A stretch of 64,000 nucleotides of DNA from Brugia malayi (Eukaryota > Nematoda > Chromadorea > Rhabditida > Onchocercidae). Positions 12,151 to 26,100 of the stretch are shown piece after piece (positions within the stretch are counted from its first letter, which is position 1; each line of letters starts with the position of its first letter). The translations under genes were made by a program, and so were the position numbers. The stretch covers positions 16,612,721 to 16,676,720 of the forward strand of contig NW_025062479.1 of the NCBI RefSeq assembly GCF_000002995.4, written 5' to 3'. The notes under the pieces are model-generated. The model saw only the letters and a program-made list of their open reading frames with translations. It did not search any database and was not told the DNA's origin.

Positions 12151-15100
12151 TAGAAGTGCAAATAAAGAGAGGCATATATGGTATTAGTAAATTGGAATAG
12201 AAGTTTGAATTGATAAAATAAACAAATCTAAATATGGTGAATGAATGAATGAATAAGTTCGGACAATGAAAGACAAGAAGTGGAAGAAGGGAAAGGTGAA
12301 GGAGAAGGAGAAGGAAGAGGAGGAAGAGGAAGAGCAGGTAAAAGGATGGGTAAACGACAACAATGACAATATTGAGCCCCCCGCTGGACAAATGAGTGGA
12401 ACAGCATGAGGTAATTTCACTACTCACCCAATTAATTATGGTAATTTGTTACAATAAAACAGACGATATACTTGTTGATTTCCGGAAGAGGGAAGTATCA
12501 CTAATCGGAAATGGTAAATCGGGAAGTTAAAACAGATAGATATAATCTATTCAATATGTTCACTTTCACTTCTCTTTTCGCTTACCTCTTAACAGCAACT
12601 TCAAAGGTTTATCTCTATTGATATGAATTATTGCACGATATGAAATCAACAGGATGATGGGAAATGGTTATTTAATGATTGATAGGAATATCGCATGACA
12701 GTGATCAAGTTTACTTAAGTGTAATAGCTAATTTCCAGTTCGGAATTCTGCAAAGTTTAATTAATTACTTAAATTTAACACTTCGTTTAAATATGCAAAA
12801 TTTTAGTGATGTAAAATTGTAAAGTCAGTAAATAATTGAATTTTTCATTATATAATTTATTCATCAATTAATCAAAAATCCGCAAGTGATAGCAGAAATT
12901 ATTCTATCACAATTTTAACAAATGAGATAGAATTAAGTGATGTCACAACTTCAACCGAATTCTGTAAAATTGTGATAATCATAAAATTAGTAAATGATTC
13001 AATGTAGTAACGATAATCGGTTGCATAACAGCGATGAGCATAATTTTACGAATGACGAAATAACTTTAAAGAGGAAAGGAAGGAAAAGAAAACATAATTT
13101 TATATAGGAAAAAGATATGTTCATCGATCTATAAAATAAAATATGAAATGATCTATTCGATAGATTCATAGGAGAAGTATTGCAGTATCACAAGAAGCTT
13201 TACTTAAGATGATTATGAAATAACAGAAGAAAACATAAATTTAATAATGATGAAAAAAACAGAAAATGAAGATAGTAATATTTTTGTCAGAGTTAATTTC
13301 TTTACCTTAATTCGTTCCTAAATTTTACTCGCAATTTTCATAGACTTTATTTGGGTTTTTGTTTATATTTTATGGAAAATATTTTAACACAATTTTTAAA
13401 TCAATTTCATACTTTAATGGATTTCATAAAATTATAATCTTTAGCAAAAAAAAGTACTGTTATCAAAAGTATAGCAATAATATGGAAATTTGTATAAAAT
13501 TTTCCTTTGCTGAATTAAATTTTTTCTTTTATCAGTATTATTAATAATAAATGGAAGAATTTTTGTGAAAAAGAAGGAATTATTATTTCATTCCCTTACA
13601 CTTTACATTTTTTTCTCTGAAAAATACTGCTGCAAAATTATATATTAAATTAAAAAGATAATCTATAAGTAAACAAATAAGATTAAATGAATAATTAATT
13701 AAAGAGCAATTTAAATTGAAATTTAAACTTCATTACAAAAAAAAAGAAGTAAATAGTAGGTAAGCTATTAAAAAAACAGGATTACGAATCAGTGAAAAAC
13801 TACCGTACTATATTTAATTTGTTATTTAAATTACTTTGGTTTCTTTAATCACTACTTCAGCTTTTTCTTCATCTCTTTTTCCTCTTCAAACACAACGTTT
13901 AAAATTGGATTTGGAACTTCGTGATTTTTTTTCCAAAAAAACCGTTAAAGTATGTGAAAATAATAAAGTACAGAAAAAATAGAAAAAAAAAACTTAGCAA
14001 CTGCGAAGTATATATTTTATTCCAAGGTCTTCAAATAATATAAAAAAGAAAAAAGAAAAATCAGTAATTTCCTTCTTTTTTTGTTTTATTTTTTCCATTT
14101 TTTTCTAACAAATCGACATGAATGGATGATTGAAAATGTGAAAAGTAAAAAAAAATAGAAAAAAATTTTTCCCAAAAAAAAAGCAAGAAAAAAAAAGTTT
14201 TATTTTTCGTTTATTTTTTCTAATCGATTAAAACCGGAAAATGTTAATAATCTCACAGTATATGTACAATAACTATTATACGATTAATAGAAGTATTATT
14301 CTACGAGTGAGGAAGTTATTTGCTATGATTTAAAACCCGTAATAATATTATTGTAATAGTACCATTGGGGTGGGATGTTATTTTCGCATAATAATCATTC
14401 CCTGAAAAAATTTTTTTTTTCTCCCCGTTACCCGGGTAGGTATTCTTTTCATTATCAAATCCTATCAAGTTTTCCCATCCCCAACCTCTAACCCATCACT
14501 TTTTCAAAGTAGTTTAACTACTTTTTTTTTTTTTTGATGTTTTAGATAAATAAAATAACAGTTGTCTGTTCATCTGTTGTAAGATGAAAATGAATGGAAG
14601 CAAAGTTTCCAATAAATTGAATTTAATAATAATGAATTTATTTTTAATACTCAACATTAGCTTTATTTAAACAAATGATGAAATATTAAATAATAAAAAT
14701 TAAATAAATATAAGTCAAATGTGAATAATAAGTAAATATTGATTAATGGCAAATTTGTATTTAAAATTTTGGAGAAAAAATTTGTTTACTTCTTTTTTTG
14801 TGAATATTTTATTTATTGAATCCTAACTGGTGCATTAATTAAAGATTAAAGATAATGAGTGGCAATTTTCAAGGCGAAGGATTACTTGATTATTTCAAAA
14901 CGTTAAGCATTTTAAAGCAAAAATCATGAGAATTGATATTGATCAAAATCTACCAATAATAAGGGATACGGTAGATTTAAAATTAAAAATTGAAAAATTT
15001 TCTTTACCATATATCATTTGTTCATTACACTAAACTCAAATAGCAATGAATGATATCCACGGATAACTTTTATCCATCATTTTGTTCTGTTTTGATGAAA

Positions 15101-18036
15101 TCTGACCAATAGAAACAAAAAGAAATATTTCAATTATTTGATCAAAATTTGCTAAAATTTAATAAAAGATTTTGCATTATTAAATCAGCAATGACAGGAA
15201 AATTCAAACATTATATTAAATTGATCGAATTATAGAAGGGATAGGAATGAATGATGGAATAAATTTCTCTCTCATCCAAAATAATCACAAATTTAATAGC
15301 TTAGATCATCTGACAATTGAGGAAAAGATTTGTGGAATACATCCTTCATACTTTGACATTTATGCTAACAACTTTCTCAGGCAGTGTTGTAATTTTGTTA
15401 TTAATAAAACAGCTTCGATCGTTTAATAACCTTTAAATTATTCAGTTATCGCTTATTCATCAAACAATTAAATGTTTGATTGTCATCGAATGATTTATTC
15501 AATCAATAGTTTCTAGTTCTTTGATCACATTTTTAAAACCATAATATTATAAGGAAAGAAAAGAAAAAAGAAACAGCGATATTATCATTTTAATTTTGAT
15601 ATACACAAATAAGTGAATCAAGCGATGGTTAAATAAGCCTATCCCTGCTTAACTAATTGTTTAAATCATGCAGTTTGAGATAATTACAAATTATTCGGCT
15701 CATTTTAATGGAATTTGTCATAGTGAATGATTGATGAGACACTGAAAAAAGGGAAAAAAAAGATGAACCACCCTAACTAATTTAAATTTTTTGTCCTTAA
15801 CTTCTGAAACGAACTGTCTTAAATGATTTAAATTTTTGTTTCTAACTTCCGGGCTGTTACATGATCTTATTTAATAATTATTATGCTTGATTTGGTTCTT
15901 TAATCCCATTCTTTTTTTTTTCGATTATGAATTGATGTCCTTCAAAGGATTTAATTCTTGCTTTTGACAAATGCAAATAAAGTATGGTAAAAATTATAAA
16001 CTGTAGATTTCTTTGCTTTCTTATCTGATCATTTTTAGAAATGGAATAAATTAACAAAAGATAAATGAATAATCTTATCAGTCTAATGAAATGTTAAAGT
16101 TAGGAATGAAAGAATATGCTGGGAACATTAATGGGTCAAAGTTTAAAGGTTAACATTGTATTGAATGTCATCTATTAGCTCAACTTTCTTTCTACTTCAT
16201 CTTTTATAGTTTGTGTGAAAAAAAAAAAAGAAAAAGACGAAAAGATTGATGCAAATATTAGAGAGAGTATAAATATGGAAGAATATTATATTAAAACATT
16301 GTCGGTTACGAGATTCATTTTTCTTGATGGATTTATTGGATAATCCCTGCTTTCACTACCCAGTAGTTTAATCTGGCGCCGGTAACATCATATGCATGCA
16401 TGCTTCTGTTATATTTGTCAACAATTGTAATGCTTCTCAACTTCATCATTGTTTTTCTTAGAAGGGGAAGGTGTAAAATAAACAATATGATTTAGATTAT
16501 ATTCACAATATTTCCATCATAATCATTTGATTGCTACCATCTTAGTTTTAAAAGAAATAATTAAAGTACTCAGTATTTTCAAGGAAGAAAAAAAAATTGA
16601 TGATAACGAAAGTAAGAAGAATAATTGTTGATAATAGATGGACTTGTGATACATTGATATTTATCAGTTATCAACAAGTACTACTTTAGGCTGACCAATA
16701 CGCTGAAATATTTGACTGTTGGTGTTAAACGACAAATGATATCAGCTAAGATAAAATATTTCCTAATCGATAAGTTTTTGAAGTTTTTCTTTATTATGAA
16801 ATATTTGAAAGTGGAAGTTAATTAATTAGATGATTAGGTGATAAATGAAAAGTTTCATATTAAAATAGATAAATGATAAGTGACAATCAATTGTAGAAAT
16901 ATTTTCTTGGTGAATTTGAGATCTTTAATTTTATAGTATTAAAAATACTTAAAGCAGTTATTTCATTATATAATCCTTTCTTATCATCAATTACCCACTT
17001 GAAAAGTTTTCCTTTTTTTTGTTTTAAATGAATTTTTAAAAATTAGGAATCTGATATTTTGGAAGATAGAAAAATCATTTGTTACATAATTATTCTAATT
17101 GCTTACCAATATAAACGGATTAAAATATTTGGAAGAACTTGTTCAATAATTCAAAAGGTAATAAAAGAGAAAAAATTTAAACAGTAAGTAAATAAAGCAA
17201 TAGTAAAACTTATATGATGCAAAGAAAAAAATGAATATTAATCGATACGCAAATAAGTGAGGCATAGGAAAAAAATCACATAAGGTTAAATGCAAAAATG
17301 TTATTCTTGCAATTTGCAAGTTATAATTTCATGGGAATGTGCACTTGGAACAAATTCAATTATTTTCTTACTGTGGAAATGTCACATTTCCCTTTTTTGT
17401 TAAATTCCAAATTTAACAATTTAAAAACTATTTGAAGTTTAACTTGCACTTGTGCATAAATTGTACTATACATAACGACGTTTAAAATCTATTCATCATT
17501 GTGAAAATTCAAAAAAAAAAACAAAAACAAAAATTCTCTGTAATACTTCAAGTCATATTATTATATTGTTTTCATATATAAAATATGATTTTACATTTTT
17601 TTTTTCACTTCCACACTGATCTCTTAATTAATTTGCTGAGCTAATTTGCGAACAACTTGAACTAATTGATTTGCCTTAAATCTATTCCAACAAGCATGAT
17701 AGGAATTTAATCCGAATCAAATTTTTTTGAATTGCTAGTCGATGACACTATTGTGAGAAGTAAAATGAAATAATGGATTATTAAAGGGTAAGTAAAATTC
17801 AGCAAATTACTACAAACTGTCACATAAAATACTATTTATTATTATTATTAAAACTATTATTTTACACCAGTTAGAAATTAAATTAGGCACATGACTTTAT
17901 TTTTTCACATATCATTCAACATCATTTCCTTATTTCCTTACCCTATTTTTACCCTTAAACTTATCTTCCATTTTCATTAAATCATTGTTATCAAAGAAAT
18001 ATTTTAATTCATAAATTAAAATTGTTTATCATCCAG

Positions 18037-19934
18037 TCACTGTGAAGCAGAACATTTTTTGGAATTACAGTTATGGTCACTACTGGTACTTCCATTATTA
18101 CTTTTGTCGGTGAGTTCACAGAGTGTGTGAGGTCTCATTACATTCTCAAGAAATATTTTCCCATGAATGAATCTTCCGAACGATGCGACATCTCGTCGCC
18201 TAATAATGACCCTTCTATGAAGTGCTATATTTAACGGTATGTGTAAGTAGTCGAAAATAATTATTTCTACTCAGTCATTTTAACTAAGAAATTTTCGAAT
18301 TTCTAAATTTTGATTTGAAATATCACATCAGTTGAATTCTGCATAATGTAAGATCTAAAGTGAACATTTAATTTTAAATCATTTAACTTGAAAGTTGGAA
18401 ATTGGAAAAATATTCACCCAACGATTTGATTGTTGAGAATACAACAATCAAAATGTAAACAATAACAATCAAGTTTTAAAAATGATAAAAATTTTAGCTG
18501 TAGCAAAAAAAATGAAAATCAAAACTGCAGTAGACTGTTATATATTTCATAATATTTTTTATCTATATCTCCAACTTCAATGGAATTAATTGATTTAATT
18601 CCAAACATTTACTTCAAAGTGCTCCTACATATCAGTAATTCTGTAATTCCTTAAAAACCAAAAGTAAACAAAAGGTTTAAGTGAAACTATACAAAATTGA
18701 ACCTTTTGATTTTTAAAATCCAGTCAAATAGCTCTCTGTAACAAATTTCTTGGACGAAACATACAATTACTCAAATGTAACACTCACATTTCTTTAGATT
18801 TGCTTCAAAAGAGTCGATTTTTTGTATGGTTAATCTCCAGTGAAGAATGAAAAAGGATTTGTAACTCTGAAGTAAACCGTACTGCGGAATCGAAATGGCA
18901 TTTAAAATAATCAGTAGAAGTGGTATAGTATATTAAACAAAAAATTTTTAAATAACTGAAATGAACTTGTAAAAAAATTGACAAACAAAAAATTGAAATT
19001 CCTCACAGTAATAACAATTAAATGTTTCTCCTTGTTGCGTCCTTCTCTCTCTTCCTCTCTCTCTCTCTCCCTCTTTCTTCCTTCTTCAATGAAGTTATTG
19101 CCCTTTATCCCACGAAAATTAACACATTCCTATACTTATTGTTGTCTTCCTTCTATAAAAACGATAAAATGTATTCACATGTGAATTGTAATTATAATTA
19201 TTGGGGTCATAGTTCACCTGACACTTTCTTATAAATTTATGCGAACAATAATTAAGATTAGATGTTACATTTCCATGGATCATCGTTTATTGCTCATTTT
19301 TCTTTTCGGAACATATCTTTCTTTTCTTGTGATATTTCCTAATAACAAAATGATTCAATTGAAAGAACCAAAAAGGTAATTCTGATATGTGATAATGAAA
19401 GTACAAAACAGAATAGAACCAATAACCGGGACTTTTTGAAATTAAATTAATCCCATTAATTGATGATATTTAACACAGCACAGCTTACCCAGTCGTGTCG
19501 TAATATATCGGCATTGTTAAATAAGAACCACCCAGTGGAAACTTACAACTTTTAAAACTATTCAACCCCACTTAATACACATCATCTTTATTTGCATCGC
19601 TTCTATCCTTGGCTTGTGATTTCAAATCCGTTCGGTTGTATTCTTGCCTTCTACTGGGCACATGCTAAAACATCAACTGTAACAAGGTCTCTAAGACCAC
19701 ACCCGAACCAATTCTGGACACTGTAACCCAACCAACACTAACACATGCTTTCATCTTGATCAAAATGTAGAAATTAGTTGAGAGAACTACGAGATTTCCT
19801 AGCCAAATTCCAAACTCTGTGTCCCATCTCGAAGAGCAGTAGCCGCGGTTTCTTACCCATACAATAGTGTGAACCCCAAGTTATCAAACTGAAACTATCA
19901 GATCCGCATTATCTTTACCAGCTTTCATTTTCAT
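18037..19934 (-). other. Candidate minus-strand gene just downstream of rpl-5 (unresolved)
   Basis: Three phase-compatible pieces can be read, none of them secure. An ATG at 19934, 11 nt behind an AG and 166 nt past the rpl-5 stop, opens a 15-codon piece (19934-19890). A second piece (18881-18788, starting YGLLQSYKSFF) follows the acceptor CCGCAG and ends at a GTGAGT donor. A third lies at 18199-18037 after ATTATTAG; it is open for 53 codons in one frame (RRDVASFGRFIHGK) but the strong upstream donor would put it in another frame that stops sooner. The spacing to rpl-5 would suit a downstream operon gene. The segment 19480-19930 is richer in GC than its surroundings. No family is recognised, and chance open frames are common in such pyrimidine-rich DNA. 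Confidence 0.2.
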
Positions 19935-20099
19935 CACCTACCTCGAAATAATTTAAAATGATCTCACAGTTACAATCCAATAATGGTGTATATTTTTTTG
20001 TTTTTGTCAACAAACAAAACTTAACATTTATATAGCGAACAACAATCTTATAATTCTTAAAGATGTACGATGACATCAACAAAATGACTTGTGAATTAA

Positions 20100-22041
20100 T
20101 TATTGTGCTTCCTGTTGTGCTTTCAGCATCTTAAGATATGCTTTCTTATTTTTAACGCGATTCTTGCGTACTGCCAATGATCCCTTCTTCGCCGTCCAAC
20201 GTTTCTTTGTCACCTGAAAATATTAACTGAAATTAATAATCAAAGTAAAGAAATACTACATACACCATGAAGCACCTTAGAAACAATATCGCAACAATCT
20301 CCGAAGTTCATATAATATATGATGAAGAGCGAAAAAGCAAAAAATGACCTCTTTTGGCTCTTTAGGTTCTCTCGCTGGATTCTTACGAATAGCCTCATGT
20401 GCCTTTTTATACATATCCACAATCTGCAAGTACACAATCTATTGCATATTAACACCAGGTAAAAAGCCAAACATTAGTGTTGGTTACAGGAATTATTCAA
20501 TATCTATAGTTTAGGTAAAAAAGTTGTCAGCAATAAAAAATAAAAAAAGTAAAAAGCTTACGTCATCTGCACTAATGTTGGCAGCAATAAAACGCGAAAA
20601 ATGTTGCTTATATGCATCTTCATCTTGTTCCTTCAATAGTGCCATATAATCGGCAACATGTTTTCCAAGTATTCTATCACGATGTGCTTCAGCATTGTAT
20701 TTGGTTTCCGAATTATAACCAAAGAAACGCGTTTCACTGAAAAAACACCGTATCACTTTTAAATCAACTTTTAATCATAATCTAATCTAAATAACATAGA
20801 ATGACTGGCTACCAAACGACGAATTATCATGGAAGAATTGCTCCAAAACGTGGAATCAATATATATATCAAAAAGGACCATTATGAGATGATACACACCT
20901 ATGTGGAACATCGATACCACCATCGGCAACACCCTTCATGACCGCGAAAACCTTAGCGCCTGTAACAGTGCGCGCTAACCCAACATCGAGAACAGCTCGG
21001 AAAGGTGCTCGTTCGCCTTCCTTTTCAACATTATAATCGTCACCAGTCGCTTCTTCCACACCTTTGTATGCTTCTGCTAGACCGATGTTGAGCAAATGAC
21101 GTCGGGCCAACAATAAACCAGTGGCATAAGCTGATGCATAGTTGGTCAAGCCTACCTAAAAACGACAAATTTGTCTTCATTCTTTTACATCCATCATATA
21201 GTCCGAAAATTATTAAAGCTGTATCCTGTCTCGAAAGTTTAACCATCCTCACTAACTATATGTAACGCAAACGCTACATTACAAATCGCAGCATGAATAC
21301 TATATAATGTTCTTGTTTTTGAGAAATCATGCAATTCATGCTAAACTTGAACTATAAAAATCAATCTAAATCAACAAGTACGCCGCTGAATTAACATAAA
21401 TACTATCCAGTTACAAATTTTATAAATAATGATTGACCACAAACAAAGCAAAGATAACCTTAATCCCATAACGCGGTAACTCATGTGAGTATGCAGAACA
21501 TACGACTACATCACCCTCAATTCGAGAATATGCGATCTAGAATTTAAATTGATGCTGTTGATGCACAACACTATAGTAAAATGATCTAGCTCTAAATAAT
21601 ACTAAAGAGAATTTTTACAGTGCAAATACTATCCAGGAATATGTAACATAAAATTCCGAGCATGTATAATAATATTCCGTACCTACAATGATAAGACAGC
21701 GTTTACTCAAACATTACACATCTTCATTACAGAAATGATGAAAAAGAAATAGATTATGGAATCATATGCATCTGATTTCATCCCTTGGCTTCCACAGTTG
21801 TGGATTACCTCAATACAACTAGATCAACTTAGAATAAAGCAACTTGACTTACTTGAGCGATAACATCTCTGTTGGTGAAACGCACAATAAGACGATATTT
21901 TGGAGTGTTATATTTATTCTTGTCTTGCACAGTCAAACGTTTCCTCGCATAGTAATCCGTTTTACCCTCACGTCTACGCTTCAATTTCACCTGGTAACGT
22001 TTGAAATAGGCCTTGTTCTTGACTACCTTCACGAATCCCAT
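20100..22041 (-). CDS. rpl-5: 60S ribosomal protein L5 (uL18), complete, six exons
   Basis: Structural protein of the large ribosomal subunit. In this family it binds 5S rRNA and carries it with L11 into the pre-60S particle. Exons in coding order: 22041-21853, 21536-21459, 21155-20899, 20736-20562, 20423-20349, 20213-20100. They total 888 nt, giving 295 residues, close to the roughly 293-300 usual for the family. All junctions keep phase and use GT-AG sites. The protein opens [19 protein letters not shown], the strongly conserved L5 start, followed by the basic [14 protein letters not shown] block. Further along are the conserved [19 protein letters not shown] and [16 protein letters not shown] segments, and a lysine-rich tail ends in QQEAQ. 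The five introns are 135-316 nt. An acceptor-like site 8 nt before the ATG suggests a trans-spliced mRNA. Identity is certain; only the exact UTRs are inferred. Confidence 0.97.
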
Positions 22042-22051
22042 CCTACACTCT
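22042..22051 (-). promoter_or_regulatory. Putative spliced-leader acceptor and 8-nt 5' UTR of rpl-5
   Basis: Read on the minus strand, the sequence AACTTTTAG ends 8 nt before the rpl-5 ATG. This is the normal arrangement for a nematode trans-spliced mRNA with a very short leader. The SL sequence itself is not encoded here, so the site is inferred from position and consensus. Confidence 0.6.
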
Positions 22052-22593
22052 AAAGTTGAAAAATTTTAACAATCCAATCTGAATGTTACGTATTTTTTAT
22101 AATTTAATGTAATACTAAATACAAGAAACTCGCAATGCATCATGTACGCTTCACATACAGGACAGAACATACGCACTAAGTCAAAATATCGCTTTAACAC
22201 TTCCCATTGAACCAGCGCACTTCGAACGTAAGACAAGTCTCGAACGTAACCCTTCTTCAACCTAAACAGTGCCACACACTCACGACCAGCGCATTAGTAG
22301 ATCAACACGAACCAATCGAACCGGTCTTTAGGCTTCTGCATAACGCGGACGGTATGAAAAAGTTATGGACCAGGGCGGATTTATTTATGCTGTAGCTGTT
22401 TTACTTAGTTTTATTAAGAAAATGGTAAGGCTGTCTAGAAATTCTGAGAGTAGAATGTCCAGAAATTTTTGAAGATTTCTGGAATAGGGTTGACTAAAGA
22501 TTGTTTGTCTTCGAATTTTGATGTCATTGAAAAATAACTTGAGATCGATTCAATTAAACATGTGAAATAAATTTGAACTTTTTGCATTAATCG

Positions 22594-22619
22594 TTTTTTT
22601 TTTTTTTTTTTTTTTTTTT
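22594..22619. repeat. T26 homopolymer between rpl-5 and the next gene
   Basis: Twenty-six consecutive Ts in the divergent intergenic region between rpl-5 and the plus-strand gene starting near 23.1 kb. Long T/A runs disfavour nucleosomes and often mark promoter regions, so a bidirectional-promoter role is possible. Confidence 0.9.
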
Positions 22620-23110
22620 GACTTCTGCTTGACGTTATCCACAGGAGATGTACATATTTTATTCTTTCATAATATAACCGTCGCTCCGATGTTTAAGAGT
22701 AGAGAGACGAGAACATGAAACGGTAGGAGTCCAGATGGGTTTATTAGAACTTTCTGAAATTGTTGCCTTATCCTGATCGGAATAGAGGATTCAGGGAGCA
22801 TCTGTATAGATTCGAAAGAAGAATGTTTATATACAATATATAATTAAGATTCTAAAATTTGCTGCAGTTATAACCATATCTCAGAGTGACCTGAGAACTG
22901 ATTGAATTCGTATTTATTTGCTGCTTACCAGAGAAATTTACAATCATTCGAAGCTGTGTATCTGTGTGCGGTCTGTTACATCATTAGTTTTTGTGTTGCC
23001 GCTATTTTTATCCTTTCCATCTCGGATATATTTCCATTCTATTGAATTCTCACTTTTTTGGAAAAATAGTTGCTTAAGTTTAGCCGCAGAATCAGTTGAC
23101 TGAAATTTAG

Positions 23111-26100
23111 CAGTGCTGTCAGGAAGATCGATACATAATAGGAGACGTGTTCATAGTCGATGTATCGTAGCAATAATTTCAGCAATCGCTGCAGTTATCA
23201 TCGTTAGTTCTTTTCATGATTTCTGTGGGAGAGGTAGGCGGAAATTAGAATATTCCATTTATTCCACTGAAAGTCCGATTTCGGTTCTTCTACAGATGAT
23301 TTTAGTAATATCTTGATTGCTGATTTTCTTAATAAAAAGGATTCGAAATTTTTGCTTTTTTTTTGTTCTCTTTTTGTTTCTTAGAAAGGAAGAGATGAAA
23401 TTATTTGTTTGAATATGTTGAAGTTCTGGTTATGTATTTTGTATTGTAGCGTACCCTTGCAAGAAGCTGAGGACATCATTTTCCAGATCAGGAACATTCG
23501 CAGTGTAATGTTGGACCTAGACGATCGGCACTTAATGCTACTGGTGGTACTTCGTTGGGTCTGAATCGCAGGCATTTCGCTCAACGGAATCATGCTTGGT
23601 CAAGTAAGTTATTTGAGCTTAAATATCGTCAAAATTGGTACAGAAAAGACAAAAAGCAATAATTACTGATGTATTTTCCGAGAAAAATTGGATAATATAA
23701 TTTCAGTTCCGGAATTGGTGAGGGAAACAGGATTAATTCTGGAAGTACAAAGAGATTATGGTCGTATCCTTAGTCAATCTAATTTTTCCACACCAAATGT
23801 TCATATTTATTTTTCGCTCTCTACTCTGGTTAATGATGCACCGCTGAGTGTAATCACCGATAATCTTGCAGATGTTTTTCAAGCTGGAGCAGTGGTATGC
23901 TTTTTTTTTCATTCTCATATTGCACTTGTCAAATTTTTTGTACCACGATTGTATTCCTCAAGTGATTGCCTTATTTAATACATGCCTGAGGTCAGCATAC
24001 GTAAATATAATTTACCTGATGCACATGTAATAATTTATTATTAAAACTATTGGGGAAATATTTTTTAATATTTAATGATGTTTACGGTTGGCTTTACTGT
24101 TAGATTGTCATTAAATCGATGTCAGGTTTATTGATACAAAGGGGGATTTCAGGTGGAAATCGAAGTAGAGGGAGGTGTTAATCTAAAAGAGCTAAAACAT
24201 AACATTCACGTGATATTGACATGTACCTCTATAAGGCCAAGTACGGAGGCTGGTCATAAGCGTACGTTTGAATTTTGATTTTTTAGACGAGCAGTACTAT
24301 TGGTGAATTTTTTACTTAACTCATTGTATGTTTTTTAGCGGAACTGGTACCAATGGTAGTAATACAAGATGATTGCGAAATACCACTTGCTCTGATAACT
24401 AATCACGAGCTAGTTGCACTCCCTCGGCAGGTCTTCCCAGTAGAAGAGGTTACTTCAGCATTTATGGCAAAGAAGAACTCAGTTATCACAGATGTAAGTT
24501 TTTTTCAACATTTTATGACCTGCTTAACTTCTGAATTACCTCTACAAATTCCAAATTCCACAAAGAATTTTAATATATGAAGTTCGAAAAAAACTCAGCA
24601 ATGTTAAAACATGACAAAAAATATGCCCAGAAGCGTAAAATATCCCAGATTTTGACATTTTAAAACATTCTTAGGTAGAGTTGCCAGAATTTGCAACTAT
24701 TGGACGTTCCGTAGAAGGAAGAATCTTGAGTGCACCACCGTGGATCCGTGAATTTACAAATCCTTCAGTCAAAAAGATTGCACTGAGTGTGCAACGCTTT
24801 GGGCGGGATCGAGAAGGTTTTGCAGTGATAAAGGAGGTTCTTGTTTCTTTTAGCATCTCAATATTTAGTTGATTACATTTAGATTTCATTCCTTTTCTGT
24901 AATAGTTATGAAAATTTTGCAGTATATCGGACGAGGTGTTATCCTTACGCCAGTCGACGAAGACGATAAGCAAATATGTGGTGATATGTTTTACCCCTAT
25001 GAAATGCGAGTCAATTCGTCGTCATATACGGTGACAGGATGTGAGGTAGAAGTTTGATTCTGTAATATTTTAAGAAAAATGTGTCTTCAGTCTGATCATA
25101 TGATGAATCACTGTCGAGGTGTCGATCTAATGTATAATAATAATTTGAGATGATATATTTATTTTACATCATTGTGTTCTTCCATTGTATTCAGAAACTT
25201 TAACTGTACATAAGTGAAAAAAAAGTGGAGTTTTCTAAGAGAAATATTGCTAATTAATTAGTGGCATTTATCGTCCATATACATTTAGAAAAATATCTGT
25301 ACACATTCAGGATGTGTATCGCTTAGGCTCAAAATGGTATTTTCGTGCATGTCCAGAATTACCGAATCGTAAATACAAGTATCGAGTGTATAGTCTCAAT
25401 AGTTTGGATGCCATCGTCAGTGGTGATTTAATAGCGCAGGAGCAGCTTTCTGATCATACTGTAAATATTTTCTCTTTAATAAATTACTTTTTTTTAATTA
25501 TTTTCTCTTTAATCGATAATTAGATTTGCTTATTTTATTGCTTCATAAGCGTTTTTAATGGAACGAATTAAATAATATTGTTTATATATTTACATTCAGT
25601 AAGTAATATTCAGAGAAGGAGAAAAGAAATTTTATTTAAATTGCAAAGTATTAAGGTTATAAAGACTCAAGGCTCTGTTACTATTGATGTCTCGACCAGT
25701 GCCTTGGAAGTGAACGCATCTACTAATGACCAACTAGACAACTCAAACCAACTTATTGAATTCGATGATAAACCTTTAACGGTACGTTTAATTGAATACG
25801 ACAACAGTTCTCGGATCAATATTTGGACTCTAATAATCGGTAGGAAATTTTCATGACCATTAAAATGGGGAAAGAAGAGAGAAGAAAATGAAGATGAAAA
25901 AGACAAAAAGATTGTTGCTAATGCTGCATATGTGTAAGAGTGGTATCTATTTATGTTCTAAGCGTAAAGAAAAAATGTATGAGTTAGTAAACTATCCTTG
26001 GATAACTGCACTCATATTGCGTCAATTTCAAAACTGAAAGTTATTCAGTAGTTCAGGTATCCTCACCAAATGCTTTTCCAAAACCCACAGCAGTCTCGCC

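Larger units (their letters stand above)
9143..18036. other. Gene-poor AT-rich stretch
   Basis: Apart from microsatellites at 9.8 and 12.1 kb and a GC-rich patch at about 9940-10030, no gene can be supported on either strand. Frames are short and without convincing splice partners. Confidence 0.5.

Noticed and set aside
12113..12427. 104-codon minus frame beside the CA repeat
   Set aside because: Low-complexity Leu/Phe/Cys-Val runs made by the repeat and a GAA-rich tract.
21731..21780. ATGATGA and CTGA boxes in an rpl-5 intron suggesting a C/D snoRNA
   Set aside because: They lie on the strand opposite to the host gene, spacing is too short and no terminal stem is present.
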